From contig MNCI01010863.1 in assembly GCA_015680685.1 (NCBI GenBank), positions 213,044 to 277,043 on the forward strand: 64,000 bases of DNA, written 5' to 3'. Both the position numbers and the translations under genes were made by a program. Positions 1 through 11,243 of the stretch are shown here, piece by piece. This DNA comes from Gnetum montanum (lineage: Eukaryota > Streptophyta > Gnetopsida > Gnetales > Gnetaceae). The notes below the pieces were generated by a model. It was not told where the DNA came from. It saw nothing but the letters and a program-made list of their open reading frames with translations, and did no database searches. Numbering within the stretch: the stretch's first letter is position 1; each line of letters opens with the position of its first letter.

Positions 1-2685
1 CAAGCTGCGAAGTACCTCCTTTCTTCTTCAAATGACCTAGCCACCTTTCTCAATTCTTGATAATCAATCATTCAGTGGGCTAGGTTTGCTGCTACGTTAT
101 TTTGACCTTGGTAGCTAGATTTTATTATTTCTAATTCATAGTTTATAATGTGCAGTTTCTGTTGGGAATCTTTTTGTTTTTTTTTTTGCAAACTCCTTCT
201 CGTACAATGCATATACAACAATACCTATTACTCCAGCTCATTTCTTGATCCACACACTAGTAACTTGGCTAGATTAACATATTGAAGGTTTGCTAACCCC
301 ATATATTCTATGAGATCTTTGATCTATAGGTATTTATTCTTTACTTCAACCTTGTGGACATGGGCTAGGCTATCCAGAATGGTTGCCAATTAGGTCTTTG
401 TGCTATGATTAAACTAATCTTGGCCTTGTCCATCTAGATTTCCTTTTTGTTGATCTGCTTGTACATGTCCACGTGGTCTCTGAAGTGTTCCTTGAGCCAT
501 TCATGCTTCTTAACCTCATTCTACCATGAGTTAATCTCAATTGCTAATTTTTGTTGAACGGAGCAAACTTCTTCCATTGATAAGGTTCGATTTTCTCTAG
601 TCAACTTATTCATGTCATGATTGACTCTAATGAACTATTCTCATAGTTGATGAATGCTTTCTTCAAGAAGATTTTATACTTTTCAATGTCTGTCAACCTA
701 ACATTATTGACAGTAATTTTCTTATTCTCTTCTTCTAAGGTAGTTATGGCTTTGGCATGTGCATATGTTTGTGATTCTACCACTAATGTATTCCAAACAG
801 CATTCTCCTTCTCCATATCTACTTGAATATCTCTTGCTATGAGCTACCTCACTTGTTCTATCTTCAATGCATCTAACTAGTTTGGAGTAATATACTATAC
901 AAGGTCTCTCCTTTCTACTTTCAAAGCTACTAATTTAGCTTGCAACCTCTGCACTTCATGTTCTACATGCTCTACCCTTGTCTCTAGCATGACCAAATTC
1001 TCCTTTATTACAATTAAATAAAACTAAACTATAGTAATATTTATAAGGATATCAAAGAGATTTTGCATTACTTGTTCTATCTATAACAATTGATCAAGGA
1101 CGTCTTCATGTTCTGCTAAAGTCATAGATGTTCTAGCTAGCATTTTCACATCTAATGTTCCTATAATATATGTCGATGGCATAATGAGAATGTTAAAGGA
1201 TACCTTGATGTGATATGTGATTATTTCTATTGCTCCTACTGCATCTTGGTATTTCATTACCATTATTGTGCCTCCTTCTCTAATTTCTAGCATAACTTAG
1301 AAAGGTGTAGCATTCCCTGAAATCTGTTGTGCCCAGTCATCATTCTCTCCTAACTATAGAGATACCTACCCACTAGCAAGTCTTGTTGATATAGCAGGCC
1401 TTACGAAGTTATCCCTAACTCGGTATAATGCATAACCTTCCCTTACTCCCCAACTGATTATTTTTGTGATCTATGCAAGTGGCTCATTGAAAGCTTGTAA
1501 TCTTATTATGCAAGTGGAGCACTTTGTCCAATCCTATCACCAATAGGCATTAATCCACTAGGTTTTGCTTCTTATTATCGTGTTGCCAGAATGTTGCTTA
1601 CTAGTGTGGATCCTTTTTCTTTCTCGGTGCTTACTAGCTTCTCTAGTTGATCCTTCTTTGATGGCACTAGTTTGAACATATCTACATAGGGTGCATTTTG
1701 GGCTTTCCTTAGAACATCATTGGTAGATCCCAAAATCCCTGCTTACTTGCATAACTTCCTAATGAGATAAGGGAATGGCAATGTAAGTTCCCCTTCCTTC
1801 TTCTCTTCAGATATTCTCTATATTTCTAGAAAAAGAAAAGAGGTATATTAGCATTAAATTTCCCCATAAGAATTATACTTCCTCTAGCTACATAAGTGGA
1901 AATTCTGTTGAGTCTCTTAGTAGGGAACAAGTGGTAAGTTCTGATCTTGAAGTAGGTCTTCTCCTTAGTAGTTAATTTACTATATTCCTTATCCTCTTTT
2001 CCATATGCTCTCTGTAGCCATAACTTCTTTTCATCAGTGTTGGATCTAGCGAATATTTGCACTACTTTTGCTTTAACAGTTGGAATATTAAGTACCTTTG
2101 TAATGGCTTCAATGGAGTAAGGCACTGAGACTCCTTTGATCTTAATAGTAGCATCATCTTGTTTATTTTTCTAGAATTGATATATTTCTTCTAGGTACCA
2201 TTCAAGGAGAGGCTTCGAGTTAGGTTTAGATGCTCTTAGAAGCAAACTCTATGATTGGTTTAAAATTCAATTCCATAATTACTGTGGACATGATGCACTT
2301 CTCTTGGATAATCTGGAGGCATTCTGTTGATAGTGTGAAATGTTGTCCTTGCTTAGATGCTGGTGGTACTTTAACCTCGACCTGCATATATTTTTCTGTG
2401 ATAAGGGTTTGTTGGTAAATGTTGAAGGATTGGGCTGACTTTTATTCTCTAGCTTGTTCTCTACCTAGGCCCCTTGATCCTTTACTTCCATGTTGTATGG
2501 ATCCCTTTGCTGTGAGTCTTTTGGGATCCATCTACAATCATCAATGATTTACTTGAGCTTATGCAAGGATTTAAATAGGTCTCTAGTAGTTCATATTCCT
2601 TTCTTAGATCCTTGGTTTTATTTAAACTTTTATTCTCATTATTACCTATGGCTCTTACTATGATTACAAAGTTAGAAAAATTCAA
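1..2685 (-). pseudogene. Extra 3' ORF of gypsy element A, degraded and cut by window edge
   Basis: Read on the minus strand, this lies downstream of element A integrase and contains pieces of a non-gag, non-pol reading frame. The best piece, about 2215 to 1826, contains EWYLEEIYQ, an in-frame TAG, then KKLWLQRAYGKEDKEY, YFKIRTYHLFP and STYVARGSIILMG. I recognise that pattern from the extra ORFs downstream of pol in large plant Tat/Ogre-like gypsy elements. Later pieces (1293-1081, 816-610) look helical or coiled-coil, for example around 1000-900 (VEHVEHEVQRLQAKL). Several stops and probable frameshifts interrupt it. Function is unknown. It is not similar by eye to the extra ORF of element B at 19465. 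Confidence 0.6.
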
Positions 2686-3080
2686 AAAGAAACCCTTGTT
2701 TTACTTGTTCTTTTAATTATTAAGACTTCTCATAGTTATCCTTTCTTGTTTATTGCAGCATTGGATGGTTAGCTAGGAGAATCAGTTAGGTTCATTAACT
2801 TTTATTTAATTAATTGATTAAAATATTTTTATTTATTCTTTATTCTTACCCTCAATATTTTATTTTTGTGTTAGAAAAATTTGGCTCTTCTACACACAAT
2901 ACTCTCCCCCATGACTAAGTTGATCACTCCATGATCAAGAGGATTTAAAAATCACGCAAATCGAAGCTAGGATGAGAAAGTTTTGGAGCTTGAAAACTCG
3001 AGCATCAAAGACTCAGAAAAATAGCATGAACTCTCCTTGCTTTGAAATGTCAAAATGAAAAATTTTCTAACTCCTTGTGC

Positions 3081-3148
3081 ATATATATAGATTTTTGTTT
3101 GCACAACATCGTAGATACGACATCATAGCTTCGACATCGTAACTATGT
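3081..3148 (-). promoter_or_regulatory. Internal promoter-like block of element A: palindromic CG module plus TATA
   Basis: On the minus strand, a run of related words (ACGATGTCG, ATGATGTCG, CTACGATGTTG; 3148-3107) is followed about 15 nt later by CTATATATATGC at 3090-3079. Every LTR in this window shows the same order, a CG-containing palindromic module then a TATA box. Here it lies between pol and the extra ORF, the equivalent place to 18948-19026 in element B. A promoter role for the extra ORF is inference; the sequence arrangement is directly visible. Confidence 0.45.
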
Positions 3149-4560
3149 CACCACCAAAATTTTTTGATTTTTAAGCATATTCTTGTAAAAAAATTCAGTC
3201 AAATGGATATTTTGAAAGATATAGATGTTTTCTAAATGGTCTTTGATCATAGTTGATGCTCAGATTATGGAACTTTGGCTATGAAAGATCATAAAGAAGG
3301 AATCTTTGGTAAAGAAGGTCAATTAGATGTTAAGAGATGGTAGTGATAATTTCCCAAAGTATTATTAGATATGAAAAATTAGGAAAGTAAACATTGATGG
3401 CTAAAGTGCCTCAAAGGATCAAGATGATGTGGAATTGATCACCAAGTATGAGATACAAGAGTTATACAAGTGGGTCCTCCCCAAAGCAGGCTTCAGCCCT
3501 TAGTGCCCTTGTATAATCACACCTATAAGTGTCTGTTGACACTCAAGGAGTTGAATGTAGAACATACTTGTCTTGTAAAACACACATGTTAATATTACTA
3601 GAATGGGAAAATAACACTATATTATGCAAAACCATGGAATTATGATTATCTATACCAATAAGGTGAAACGAGATTAGAAAAGATTGCAAAAATTAGGATG
3701 TGAGGTGTCTTACTATAGGCATAATTAATTCTTGTGTGTGATATATGGTTAAAGTGATCATTAACCTTGCTGTCCAAGATCCAAACCAAGTTCATACCAC
3801 TTACCAGTGACATCACATTATATCATCCCAAAACTAGCAACCACAAGACTACCACTACTGCAAGAAGCATTAATGCTTGGTAATGAAGTTCAAGGAAGTA
3901 TTTTATTAATAGCACACTTTATTTTTGAGAAGCCTCCTACCTTTAGGCATGGGTAACATGTCTTTCTAGTGACATGGTAAGGCAACACTTATTGTACTCA
4001 TACTTCCAGGTTTTGTTAGAACTCAAGAAAATAATATAGTCTTAATAACATGATAAAACTTATAGTAGTAGTCCTAGAGAATTTACAAATCTCCTTGATG
4101 TCACACCCTTTTCATTCCCACTTGGTTCTTCACTTTTCTATTCAAGCATAATGATCACAAGTTTATTTTAGTTTTAGTGTGAAAAGAATATCATTATGAC
4201 CATGTTAAGAACCTCTTATTATTGGAAATGAGTGGATGAATGATGTAATCTCACTATATATAGAATTAGCCCTTTCATGATTTGATCACATAGGGTAATT
4301 TTCACATTATTAGAACTACATCTTACTTTATTCCTTTACACTTTATTGGAAAATCAACAAAAATATGTACAAGAAAATTGATGAAAAATCATAGAAAAAT
4401 GAAAAGAATTGAAAAATGGAGAAAGAATTTAAAAGATATTAAAGAATATAAAATGATTAAAAATGAAAAAAGTATAAAAGAATAGAAAATTTATCAATAA
4501 TGTGAAAAAGTAGTAAGAAAAGAAAAAGAAAAGTTTAGTGCCTAAGTGTCACATAGGACA
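3149..4560 (-). other. Non-coding region of element A between pol and extra ORF
   Basis: No coding frame is evident. The region is AT-rich with long A/T runs (4380-4540). Positions 3939-3969 hold a 31-bp block that matches, with two differences on this copy, a block in the same relative place in element B (18215-18245). The matching right-arm copy is 63641-63671. The left-arm boundary visible in this window (3610) falls inside this region. Confidence 0.6.
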
Positions 4561-4606
4561 CCCCCATGACTATTATTAAAAATAGCTAATTAGAAGATGG
4601 AACAGG

Positions 4607-5830
4607 TTAAGGATGGTTTGGTGGACAAGGTAGAATCCATAGAGGAGTCGGGATGTTTGTAGAATGGTTTAACTTGCTAAATATTGACCAAGACAAGTTT
4701 TGTGGGCTAGTTGGGTGATAGATTTGCATGGCGCTTGCTGGGTATGTTACATGAACAACATAGGATCCTTCCCATAAGATTTGGAACTTAAGCCTTTTGT
4801 GAAACATGACTAGGATTGTAGTAGAAGACTTTATCATCCAGTTGTATTGACACTTATCGTATTCTTGCATCATGCTTACATTTGGAGTATTTCTTGTATA
4901 TCTCATTAATCATTAAAGCTACAAGTCTATTTTCCTCTAGACTATTAAGGTTCATAAGGCATTCTATTTGTGCTAAGTTTAGATCTAGGTTAAGTTCACT
5001 AGTAGTAGCTAAGGTTTGTAGCTCTGCTTAGATTGCTAATGTAAAATGTTTTTCATAAACTAGCTCATAGGGCGAGTATCCTATTGGGAGTTTCCATCTG
5101 GATCTATATGTCCACATAGCATCATTCAACTTAGTACTCTAATCCTTTCAAAATTGACTAACCGTTCTAGTTAATATTTTAGTGATTTCTTGGTTGATCA
5201 CTTTTGCTTGACCATTTGTTGAGGATGGTATGATGTAGTTAGTTTGTGGTTTACCCCAAGTTGTTGCATTAGCTTCTTGAATGTAGCACCTGTAAAATGT
5301 ATTTCATTGTTAGATATGAGAATACATGGTACTCCAAATCTATTCACATGCATTGTTGAAATAATTTAGTAGCTTTTTTAACTATGTAATCTTTGACTAC
5401 AACTACATCTACCCACTTTGTGCAATACTCAACTGTGATTGTAATATATGATCCCAATTGCACATCAGTGTGATGGTCCCCATAAAATCAATTCCCCATA
5501 TGTCAAATGGCTTTAATGGCTGGATCCATTATTACGACCCTTCATTTTTAGTTGGTGTTCCTCCATCACGTTGACATCTCTCACAATACTAGGTGAATTT
5601 ATGTGCATCCTTTAATATGGTAGGCCAAAAGTAGCCTGCTAGAATTAGCTTTAGTGCTATTCTGTGTCCTGCATAATGATCACCACATGATCCCTCATGC
5701 TCATCTTGCAAGATTTTTTATTGGTTATCTTCTAGAACACACCATCTAACTAGTTCATCAACACATATCTTATAAAGATATCCATTAATTTCCATGGACC
5801 ATTTAACTCTATGGAGGAACCATTCCTTTT
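4607..5830 (-). pseudogene. pol: Element A integrase, inactivated
   Basis: Ty3/gypsy integrase remnant. The first catalytic region reads FDIWGIDFMGPI (around 5510-5475). The second reads SNNEIHFTGATF, so the catalytic Asp of the usual SDNG is Asn. The third reads GQAKV where GQxEV is usual, so the Glu is Lys, and a base is missing in the HPQ..NGQ region. Both arms share these changes, so integrase was dead before the inverted duplication. The C-terminal part reads KVFYYNPSH and later VKPFYKHP, the usual gypsy integrase tail. Multiple stops are present. Confidence 0.8.
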
Positions 5831-5970
5831 GTTTCTTATTCCACTAAACAGGAAACTCTTATGTAGTGAGATAAGTCATGTAGTCATTAATCCATGACTT
5901 TTCTGTCAAGTTGGCAACCATTGTTATCTTTGTAAATAAATTTTTAATAGAAAATTGGTCTGATAATGGT

Positions 5971-6447
5971 TCATGCTATTCCTGTGGTTCCCATCTTAGT
6001 CTTGACAAATAATTTGCTATAACATTTTTCAATTCCCTTCATATCTATCATTGTGATGTTAAACTCCTGCAGTATCATGAGCCATCGTATCACCCTTGGA
6101 CTAACTACTAGTTTATTCATCAAAAACTTGATGGCACTATGATCCATGTGGATGTAAATAGGATACCCAAGCACATAATGTCTAAATTTTTTAAGCACAT
6201 ACACCATGACCATAAGCTCCTTTTCTGTAGTGGTGTAACTGAGTTGTGCTTTGGTGATGTTTCGACTGGCAAAGTGTATGTAATATGGTCTATTATGATC
6301 ATTGAGTTGAGTAAGTACTACACCTAGTGCATAGTTTGAAGCATCTGTTATAATGTGAAAGGGCTTAGACCAATCCAAAGCTCGAAGGATTGGTGTTTCA
6401 ATCAGCTTTTTCTTTAATGTCTTAAATGTCTTCAGTATTTTGTCCAT
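5971..6447 (-). pseudogene. pol: Element A RNase H, the best preserved piece of its pol
   Basis: An open stretch of 158 codons encodes a gypsy RNase H: FHIITDASNYALGVVL (first catalytic Asp in TDAS), LSYTTTEKELMVMVYVLKKF (Glu in TEKEL), YIHMDHSAIKFLM (Asp in MDHSA). The usual third-Asp segment is altered to KGIEKCYSKLF where KGxENxVADxLS is expected. Its arm partner (61163-61640) is nearly identical but has a stop after WLMIL, where this copy keeps Gln. Continuous with RT upstream on the same strand. Confidence 0.88.
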
Positions 6448-6479
6448 TACAACAATGCCTCTTTCTTTGTTAGTTCTTT

Positions 6480-7200
6480 TAGCAACTTTGCTATTTTTGA
6501 AAAATTTTCAATGAATCTTCTATAATATCTAGTATGGCCAAGGAATGATCTGACATCCTTAACAATCTATGGCCTCTAGATGATATTTTGAATCTCTTAT
6601 TTTATCTAAATCTACCTCTATTCCTTTTTGAAATTCTCAATGTCCCAGAACAATACCATCTTGGACCATTAGATGGCTCTTTTCCCAATTGAGCTTTAAA
6701 TTAGTTTCAACACATCTTTTCAAAACCTACTATAGTTAGTCCAATGCTTGTTTGAAGTCTAGCCCATAAGTGGAAAAATCATCCATAAATACCTCTATTC
6801 CATTACCAACATGTTTTTGGAAGTTGCTTAGTACTAGTCTTTGGAAAGTAGTAGCAGCATTTCACAAGCCAAAAGGCATCTGATGTAGGAAAATGTTCCC
6901 CATGGACTAGTGAATGTGGTCTTCTCTTGATCTTCTAGTGTAATGCAAATCTGGTTATACCCACTGTACCTATCAAGGAAATTGTAGTACTAGTGTCCTA
7001 CAATGGTATCAAGGATTTGGTCAACAAATGGTAGAGGAAAGTGGTCCTTGAATGTTGCTAAATTCAACAACCAAAAGTCAATGTAGACCCTCTACTTGCC
7101 ACCTTTCTTTGGAACAATGACTAAGGGGCTGATCCATTCATTGTCTGCTATGGGATAGATGAATCCTACTTTTAATAGTTTCTCCGATTCTTATTTTACC
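6480..7200 (-). pseudogene. pol: Element A reverse transcriptase remnant
   Basis: Gypsy RT. Recognisable segments are VCIDFWLLNLATFKDHFPLP, YSGYNQICITLEDQEKTTFT, SPWGTFAY and VFMDDFSTYG. The last is the catalytic YVDD-equivalent, with both Asp residues kept (around 6795-6770). Several in-frame stops and at least one frameshift near 6870 (GTFAY followed by a shifted frame) break the domain. It lies between protease (8100-7825) and RNase H (6447-5971), in the usual gypsy order. Confidence 0.85.
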
Positions 7201-7824
7201 ACTTCTTTAGGTTTAGGATTTAATCTTCTTTGAGGCTAGCAGCATGGTTTGACAGCTGGATCTATATAAATTTAGTGTTGACATATGCATGAATTAATGC
7301 CTATTACTTTATCATAGGATCATGCAAATGTTGTTGGTCGTTTATTCAACACTTACAATAATCTTCTCTTTTTTTCTTTATGAAGATTGATGTTAATAAT
7401 TACTAGTTTCTTATTATTCTGAAAAGCATAATCTAGTACTTTTAGTAGGGCTTTCAACTCTAAAGGTTTTGGCTAATACTTGTCTAGGATTTTTAGCTAT
7501 TCCAACTTGATGTCTTCTTGTTGATTTGAGTGTACATAGGGGTGTTTCTTCCTTAACTACTCTAACTCATCAGCTTCTTCAACATAGGAACTTACAATTT
7601 GATTAAATGGTTGCATGTACATTTTTTACTATTTCTTTTTTAGTAATCACCACCAGATGCCTTTTTGTTTGGTGGCTACTACATACAAGCATTTTTGCAT
7701 ACACATATCTTTTATGCATTAATTGAAGGATGTATTGATTTCTTATTTGATGGCCTTTTTTTTGCATGCAATTGCACTTTATATTGTTGTATGCGATACA
7801 TTGAACTTGACATCTCTATATGAT

Positions 7825-8100
7825 TCTGGCCTCATCTTCCTTGGAAATTTCCAAGGGCATGTCTCTAATTCCTAGCTTAGCATCCATAGTGCTAAGCCAT
7901 GCTCTTCCCATGATTATAAGAAATTATCCCTTATTTTTCCCCACATGTATCACTAAGAAGTCAGCAAGATAAGACTAACCACTTATGGTGGTAATGACAT
8001 CGCCCACCTGTCTAAGTGGAATACTAATTGACTAGTCTACAAGCTCTAATCATATGTTGCTCTTCTTTAGTGGAGGTAAAAGCTTACTATTGCCTTGAGG
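7825..8100 (-). pseudogene. pol: Element A protease, active-site segment deleted on this arm
   Basis: The C-terminal half of a retropepsin-like domain is visible: FLVIH, FLIIMGRAWLSTMDAKLGI and PLEISKED (7930-7840). Compared with the right arm (59484-59790), the segment encoding SGLGVNLISQDMYKA is missing here. The loss lies between AAGCTTTTAC and CTAAAGAAGAGC at about 8085-8070 and removes roughly 50 bp. Repeated AAGCTT words flank the missing piece in the intact copy, which suggests a slip between short direct repeats. Confidence 0.75.
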
Positions 8101-8639
8101 AGTATGTGTGGATAAGGTTAATGTGGGTGAAGTTCCCATTCTTTGAACCTTTTCTAGACTTGTTTTGAAAAATGGACATTTCTTGGATTTAGGTTCATTC
8201 ATTATCATATTTTCTTATGTATTTACTAGCTAGGTAGAATTCTTTTGTTATGGTTATGTATGTAGTTCTTCCTACATAATCAATGGTGATATTGGTAATA
8301 GAGAGTTAAAAGATTAAATTGATGATCTAGTTGTTGTTTGATGTGTGTAAGGATTTGGATCCATTCTTGGAGTAGTGGGCTTGTAATAATCTAGTGGATA
8401 GTAGTGAGAGAAAGTATGGATTGAAGCATTTCTTAGAAAGATTGGACATTGAACATAATATCCATAAGGATATGGTTGCCTATATGGATATTGTTGCCTC
8501 AGCAGTGGCATTTCCCATGCTTGTGGTTGTTGCCACTGATGCTAGTATTACTCTTTTGGCTAAGGATAGGCTTTTCTTGGATAGTATGATGGTTGGACGA
8601 TTTGTTTGAGATTACCTTGTGGGTAAGGTAATCATATTG

Positions 8640-9915
8640 CCATTTTCTTCTTGAAAAATCTCAAGTTAAGTGCATATGCCCTAGACTCTTGCAAGTGGGC
8701 CATGACAGGACATCATCCCTTAGGATGTTCATATTGGCATACTTTACATCCTTCCTCATCTCTTGAACTAGAGTTTGTAAATTGCTCAATTGCAGCAACT
8801 TTTTCTTTATGTTTGTAATTCTCTCATCTATTATCTCTTCTTTTCTTCTTTTCTTTGTTCTTGTTTAATACTTGTTCAGTCCTCTCCTTCGCTATCTTAA
8901 ATGCAGTACCAAATTTCTCATCTATTGAATCCCACATTTTCTCCACCTTTGTTATAATTTCATTGACTAATTTTTGAATTGGTAGAGTCTTATTTTGAAT
9001 GACATCCTCTAAGGTTTTGTCTTCTTGTCTATCGCACATTTTAACATCTCTTTTCCTTATTATGGGATCTCAATTGTATTCCTCAATTGATTCCCTTTTC
9101 TTGAATTCTCCTTCTTCTTTGGCCACCTGGTCTATCAGTCTTTGAATTTGATGGGTTGTCATTTTTGGTAATCTTCCTTTGGCATATACCCCAAGGGTTT
9201 CTCTAGTCTTGTTCTTTAACCCATCAATAATATGCCTTAGTTGTTCCCTTTGCAAAATCCATGTCTTGGGCATCTATGAAATAAAGAGTAATATTTATCC
9301 ACTATCATGTCAAGGGATTCATGTGTCCCTTGCTTTTATCATTGGATCTATTTCCTTAAATTGGACACTTTTGAATAGGCGGGATACTTATCATTGAAGA
9401 GCTCTAGCATGGTACTCCATCTTTGGATCAATTCTGGTTCTAAGAATTGGTACCAGCTTTTTACTTCATTGATGAGAGTCTTGGGAAACAACTTTAACTT
9501 ATGTCAATCACTCTTGATATTATGAAGGGAATAGGCATCATGGAATGCTTCAAGATGATGCTATGGATTTGCATTATATCTACCTTCAAATTTGGGGATA
9601 TTATTCATGTCCAATCACTTGATGTGAATATCCCTTATGTGCCTACTAAGGATGTACAATACTTCTCTAATGTTAATCATGCTACGAGTGCTAGTAGGGG
9701 TTCTTCATGATTGTTAGGTTCATAGGCTCAGTTGTAGTTGTGACCCCTTTGATGCTCATAGTGTCATTCCCTCTCTTCATGCCTAATTTTATTTATTTGT
9801 TATTCATAGTCATCTTCTTCTTCATCAAGGTATCTTCTTCATTATTCATGTCTCTCATGATTCCTACATCTTTCCTTGTCATAGTCTTTGGGTCTTCGTT
9901 CCATCTTGTTGGATT
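8640..9915 (-). pseudogene. gag: Element A gag, N-terminus missing
   Basis: Retrotransposon gag. Central matrix/capsid-like segments are LDMNNIPKFEGRYN, LHKLKLFPKTLINEVKSW and IQRWSTMLELFNDNY, as in element D. They are followed by LRHIIDGLKNKTRETLGVY (9250-9195), KTLPIQKLVNEIITKVEKMW (9000-8935) and a Lys-rich coiled segment. At the C-terminus is the compact zinc-knuckle-like motif CKVCQYEHPKG (8745-8710). On this arm the next Cys codon is TGA, while the right arm keeps CC. Compared with D, the N-terminal domain and the leader are absent: the frame breaks off near an LTR fragment in the opposite orientation (10081-10164). Confidence 0.8.
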
Positions 9916-10080
9916 CCACTAATGATCGTGAGGATAAAGAGAAAGCAATTGGAAAATGGTGTCAATTGGTTCTCCTTCTATGACTCTGTGATTTATTCTC
10001 CTATAGTTCTACAAAAGTTCTAGGCCTTGAGCTTTTCCTATGATTAGATTTCACTTTCTAGAACTAGTGTACTTAGGAAC

Positions 10081-10164
10081 TTAAGGTCTGCAAAATTTGA
10101 TCGGATTGCATGTGAACGTTTGTGATTCGTATGGTTGGGCATAGGGGTACCTTCCTGCTCATCA
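10081..10164 (+). mobile_element. Orphan LTR 3'-end fragment
   Basis: This 84-bp stretch matches the last part of the gypsy LTRs in the window (compare 11040-11124, 27170-27256, 42205-42292): GTATGGTTGGGCATAGGGGT, then ACCTTCCTGCTCATCA, ending in the family's TCATCA terminus. It is plus-oriented, facing away from minus-strand element A, and no primer-binding site follows it. The right arm has it at 57399-57482. It marks where the 5' end of element A was lost. Confidence 0.75.
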
Positions 10165-10440
10165 TGAGCCAATGTGGCATCCATAAACTGTGTTCTTATC
10201 TGTTTCTAAATATGGATACCCTTTATTTTAAATGAATTCTATGATGTTATGCATGACTATTTTTTGGTTTTTGATTTCGATGCCCTATAGAAATGCCTAG
10301 GGCTTTTTGATTGATTAGAAATAGGGTTGGGATTCTTTCCTTCAAAGTTGATGCACTATCCTTTTAATGGTTTGATTCCTAGTTGGCTTTATGGTTTGGA
10401 TGTTCATCTATTTTTTTTGGAGGATCATTTATCCTCCATG
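10165..10440. other. Unassigned spacer between elements A and B
   Basis: 276 bp with no coding frame and no recognised element. It is shared by both arms (right arm 57127-57398). It ends in CCTCCATG directly before the 100-bp direct repeat that borders element B. Confidence 0.5.
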
Positions 10441-10540
10441 ATGATATTTTTGTAATTGCTAATCTGGGGGTTCACCACGCTGGTTATATAAATGACTAGA
10501 CTTTCCTTGAAAATTTAACATTTTATAAACTATATGGTTG
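10441..10540 (+). repeat. 100-bp direct repeat bordering element B, 5' copy
   Basis: Nearly the same 100 bp occurs directly after the 3' LTR at 27257-27356 (both begin ATGAT and contain GGGGGTTCACCA and TATATAAATGAC). It is also present at 57027-57126 in the right arm. The 5' LTR that follows lacks the first 20 or so bases of the family terminus. Confidence 0.85.
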
Positions 10541-11124
10541 TGTTGACTAGGCCCCATCGATGCAATCTGTTGCATCAACATGACCTTGTTGATTAGGCCT
10601 CGTCAACTAGGCCCCATCGACGTAGTCTATTGCATCGATGTGGCCTTGTCGATGCAAGTGTCTATCCTGGCCTATAAATACGTGCTCACCAATTGCATTT
10701 ATAGCATTGAGATTCATAGTAGTAGCAAAGCTCTTGTAGTTTGTTCATTTGAAAGTTAGAATATTTTTCGTGAGTGCCTGCAGTAGGAGTCATTGAGTGT
10801 ATGGATCTTCATTCAAGCACTATTGTACCTGAGCATGACAATGTGTGCAGCAATAAAGACGATCTTCTTGATAAACCTTGCAGCATTCTGGATAATAGAT
10901 ATTTATTCATACATTCAATGTTTTCAACTATTTATTCAATGTTTTTTAGTAATTAAGCTAATGAGGTAATTAAGTGAGATAAGCTAGATAGATTAATTAC
11001 ATAAATATGATCGCATGTGAGACTAGTGCACCGGAAACTATAAAGTCCATAGAATTTGACTTGATCGCATGTGAACACTTTGTGATTCATATGGTTGAGT
11101 GTAGGGGCACCTCGTCACTCATCA
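10541..11124 (+). mobile_element. 5' LTR of gypsy element B, internally deleted
   Basis: Ends in TCATCA, followed after one base by the primer-binding site. Matches the 3' LTR (26339-27256) and the right-arm copy (56112-57026, 915 bp). This copy lacks 331 bp around 11010, which the right arm retains, so the loss followed the duplication. U3 carries a cluster of CATCGA-centred palindromes (10545-10656) and a TATA box at 10673-10680. The expected TGATGA start is missing; the LTR begins at GTTGACTAGG, joined to the 100-bp repeat. Confidence 0.85.
10545..10680 (+). promoter_or_regulatory. U3 palindrome cluster and TATA box of element B 5' LTR
   Basis: Four or more imperfect copies of a palindromic word of the form CATCGA-YNNGGCC-YNRTCGATG lie in about 110 bp, separated by short TAGTCTATTG-like linkers. 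TATAAATA (10673-10680) follows 14-16 nt after the last copy. Repeated dyads directly upstream of TATA suggest enhancer or protein-binding sites. The CpG steps have been partly lost to TpG/CpA. Same arrangement at 26355-26484, 18948-19026 and 48277-48355. Confidence 0.6.
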
Positions 11125-11125
11125 T

Positions 11126-11144
11126 TGGCGCCATTGCTAGGGAC
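11126..11144 (+). other. Primer-binding site of element B (tRNA-Asp type)
   Basis: TGGCGCCATTGCTAGGGAC begins two bases after the LTR end. It matches the complement of the 3' end of plant tRNA-Asp (TGGCGCCGTTGCCGGGG) with two mismatches. This primer type is typical of Tat/Athila-group gypsy elements. The right-arm copy is 56093-56111. Confidence 0.8.
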
Positions 11145-11243
11145 TTTGTTTGTTGAAACATGTGCTATCTATGGTTAGTGAACATTATTAATATTGTTGG
11201 ATGGACCACAAAAGCACACTAATAATTTCATTTATTTTGCAAA

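Noticed and set aside
4607-4906. 99-codon minus-strand frame (and 62704-62934 plus)
   Set aside because: Wrong frame over the integrase C-terminus; another frame reads KVFYYNPSH and VKPFYKHP as in gypsy integrases.
10545-10656. CRISPR-like repeat-spacer pattern in U3
   Set aside because: Repeats are imperfect palindromes with irregular short linkers in a plant LTR; spacing and context do not fit an array.
10841-10870. Possible small RNA or tRNA gene in the LTR R region
   Set aside because: No cloverleaf could be drawn; the segment is part of the LTR and occurs in every copy.
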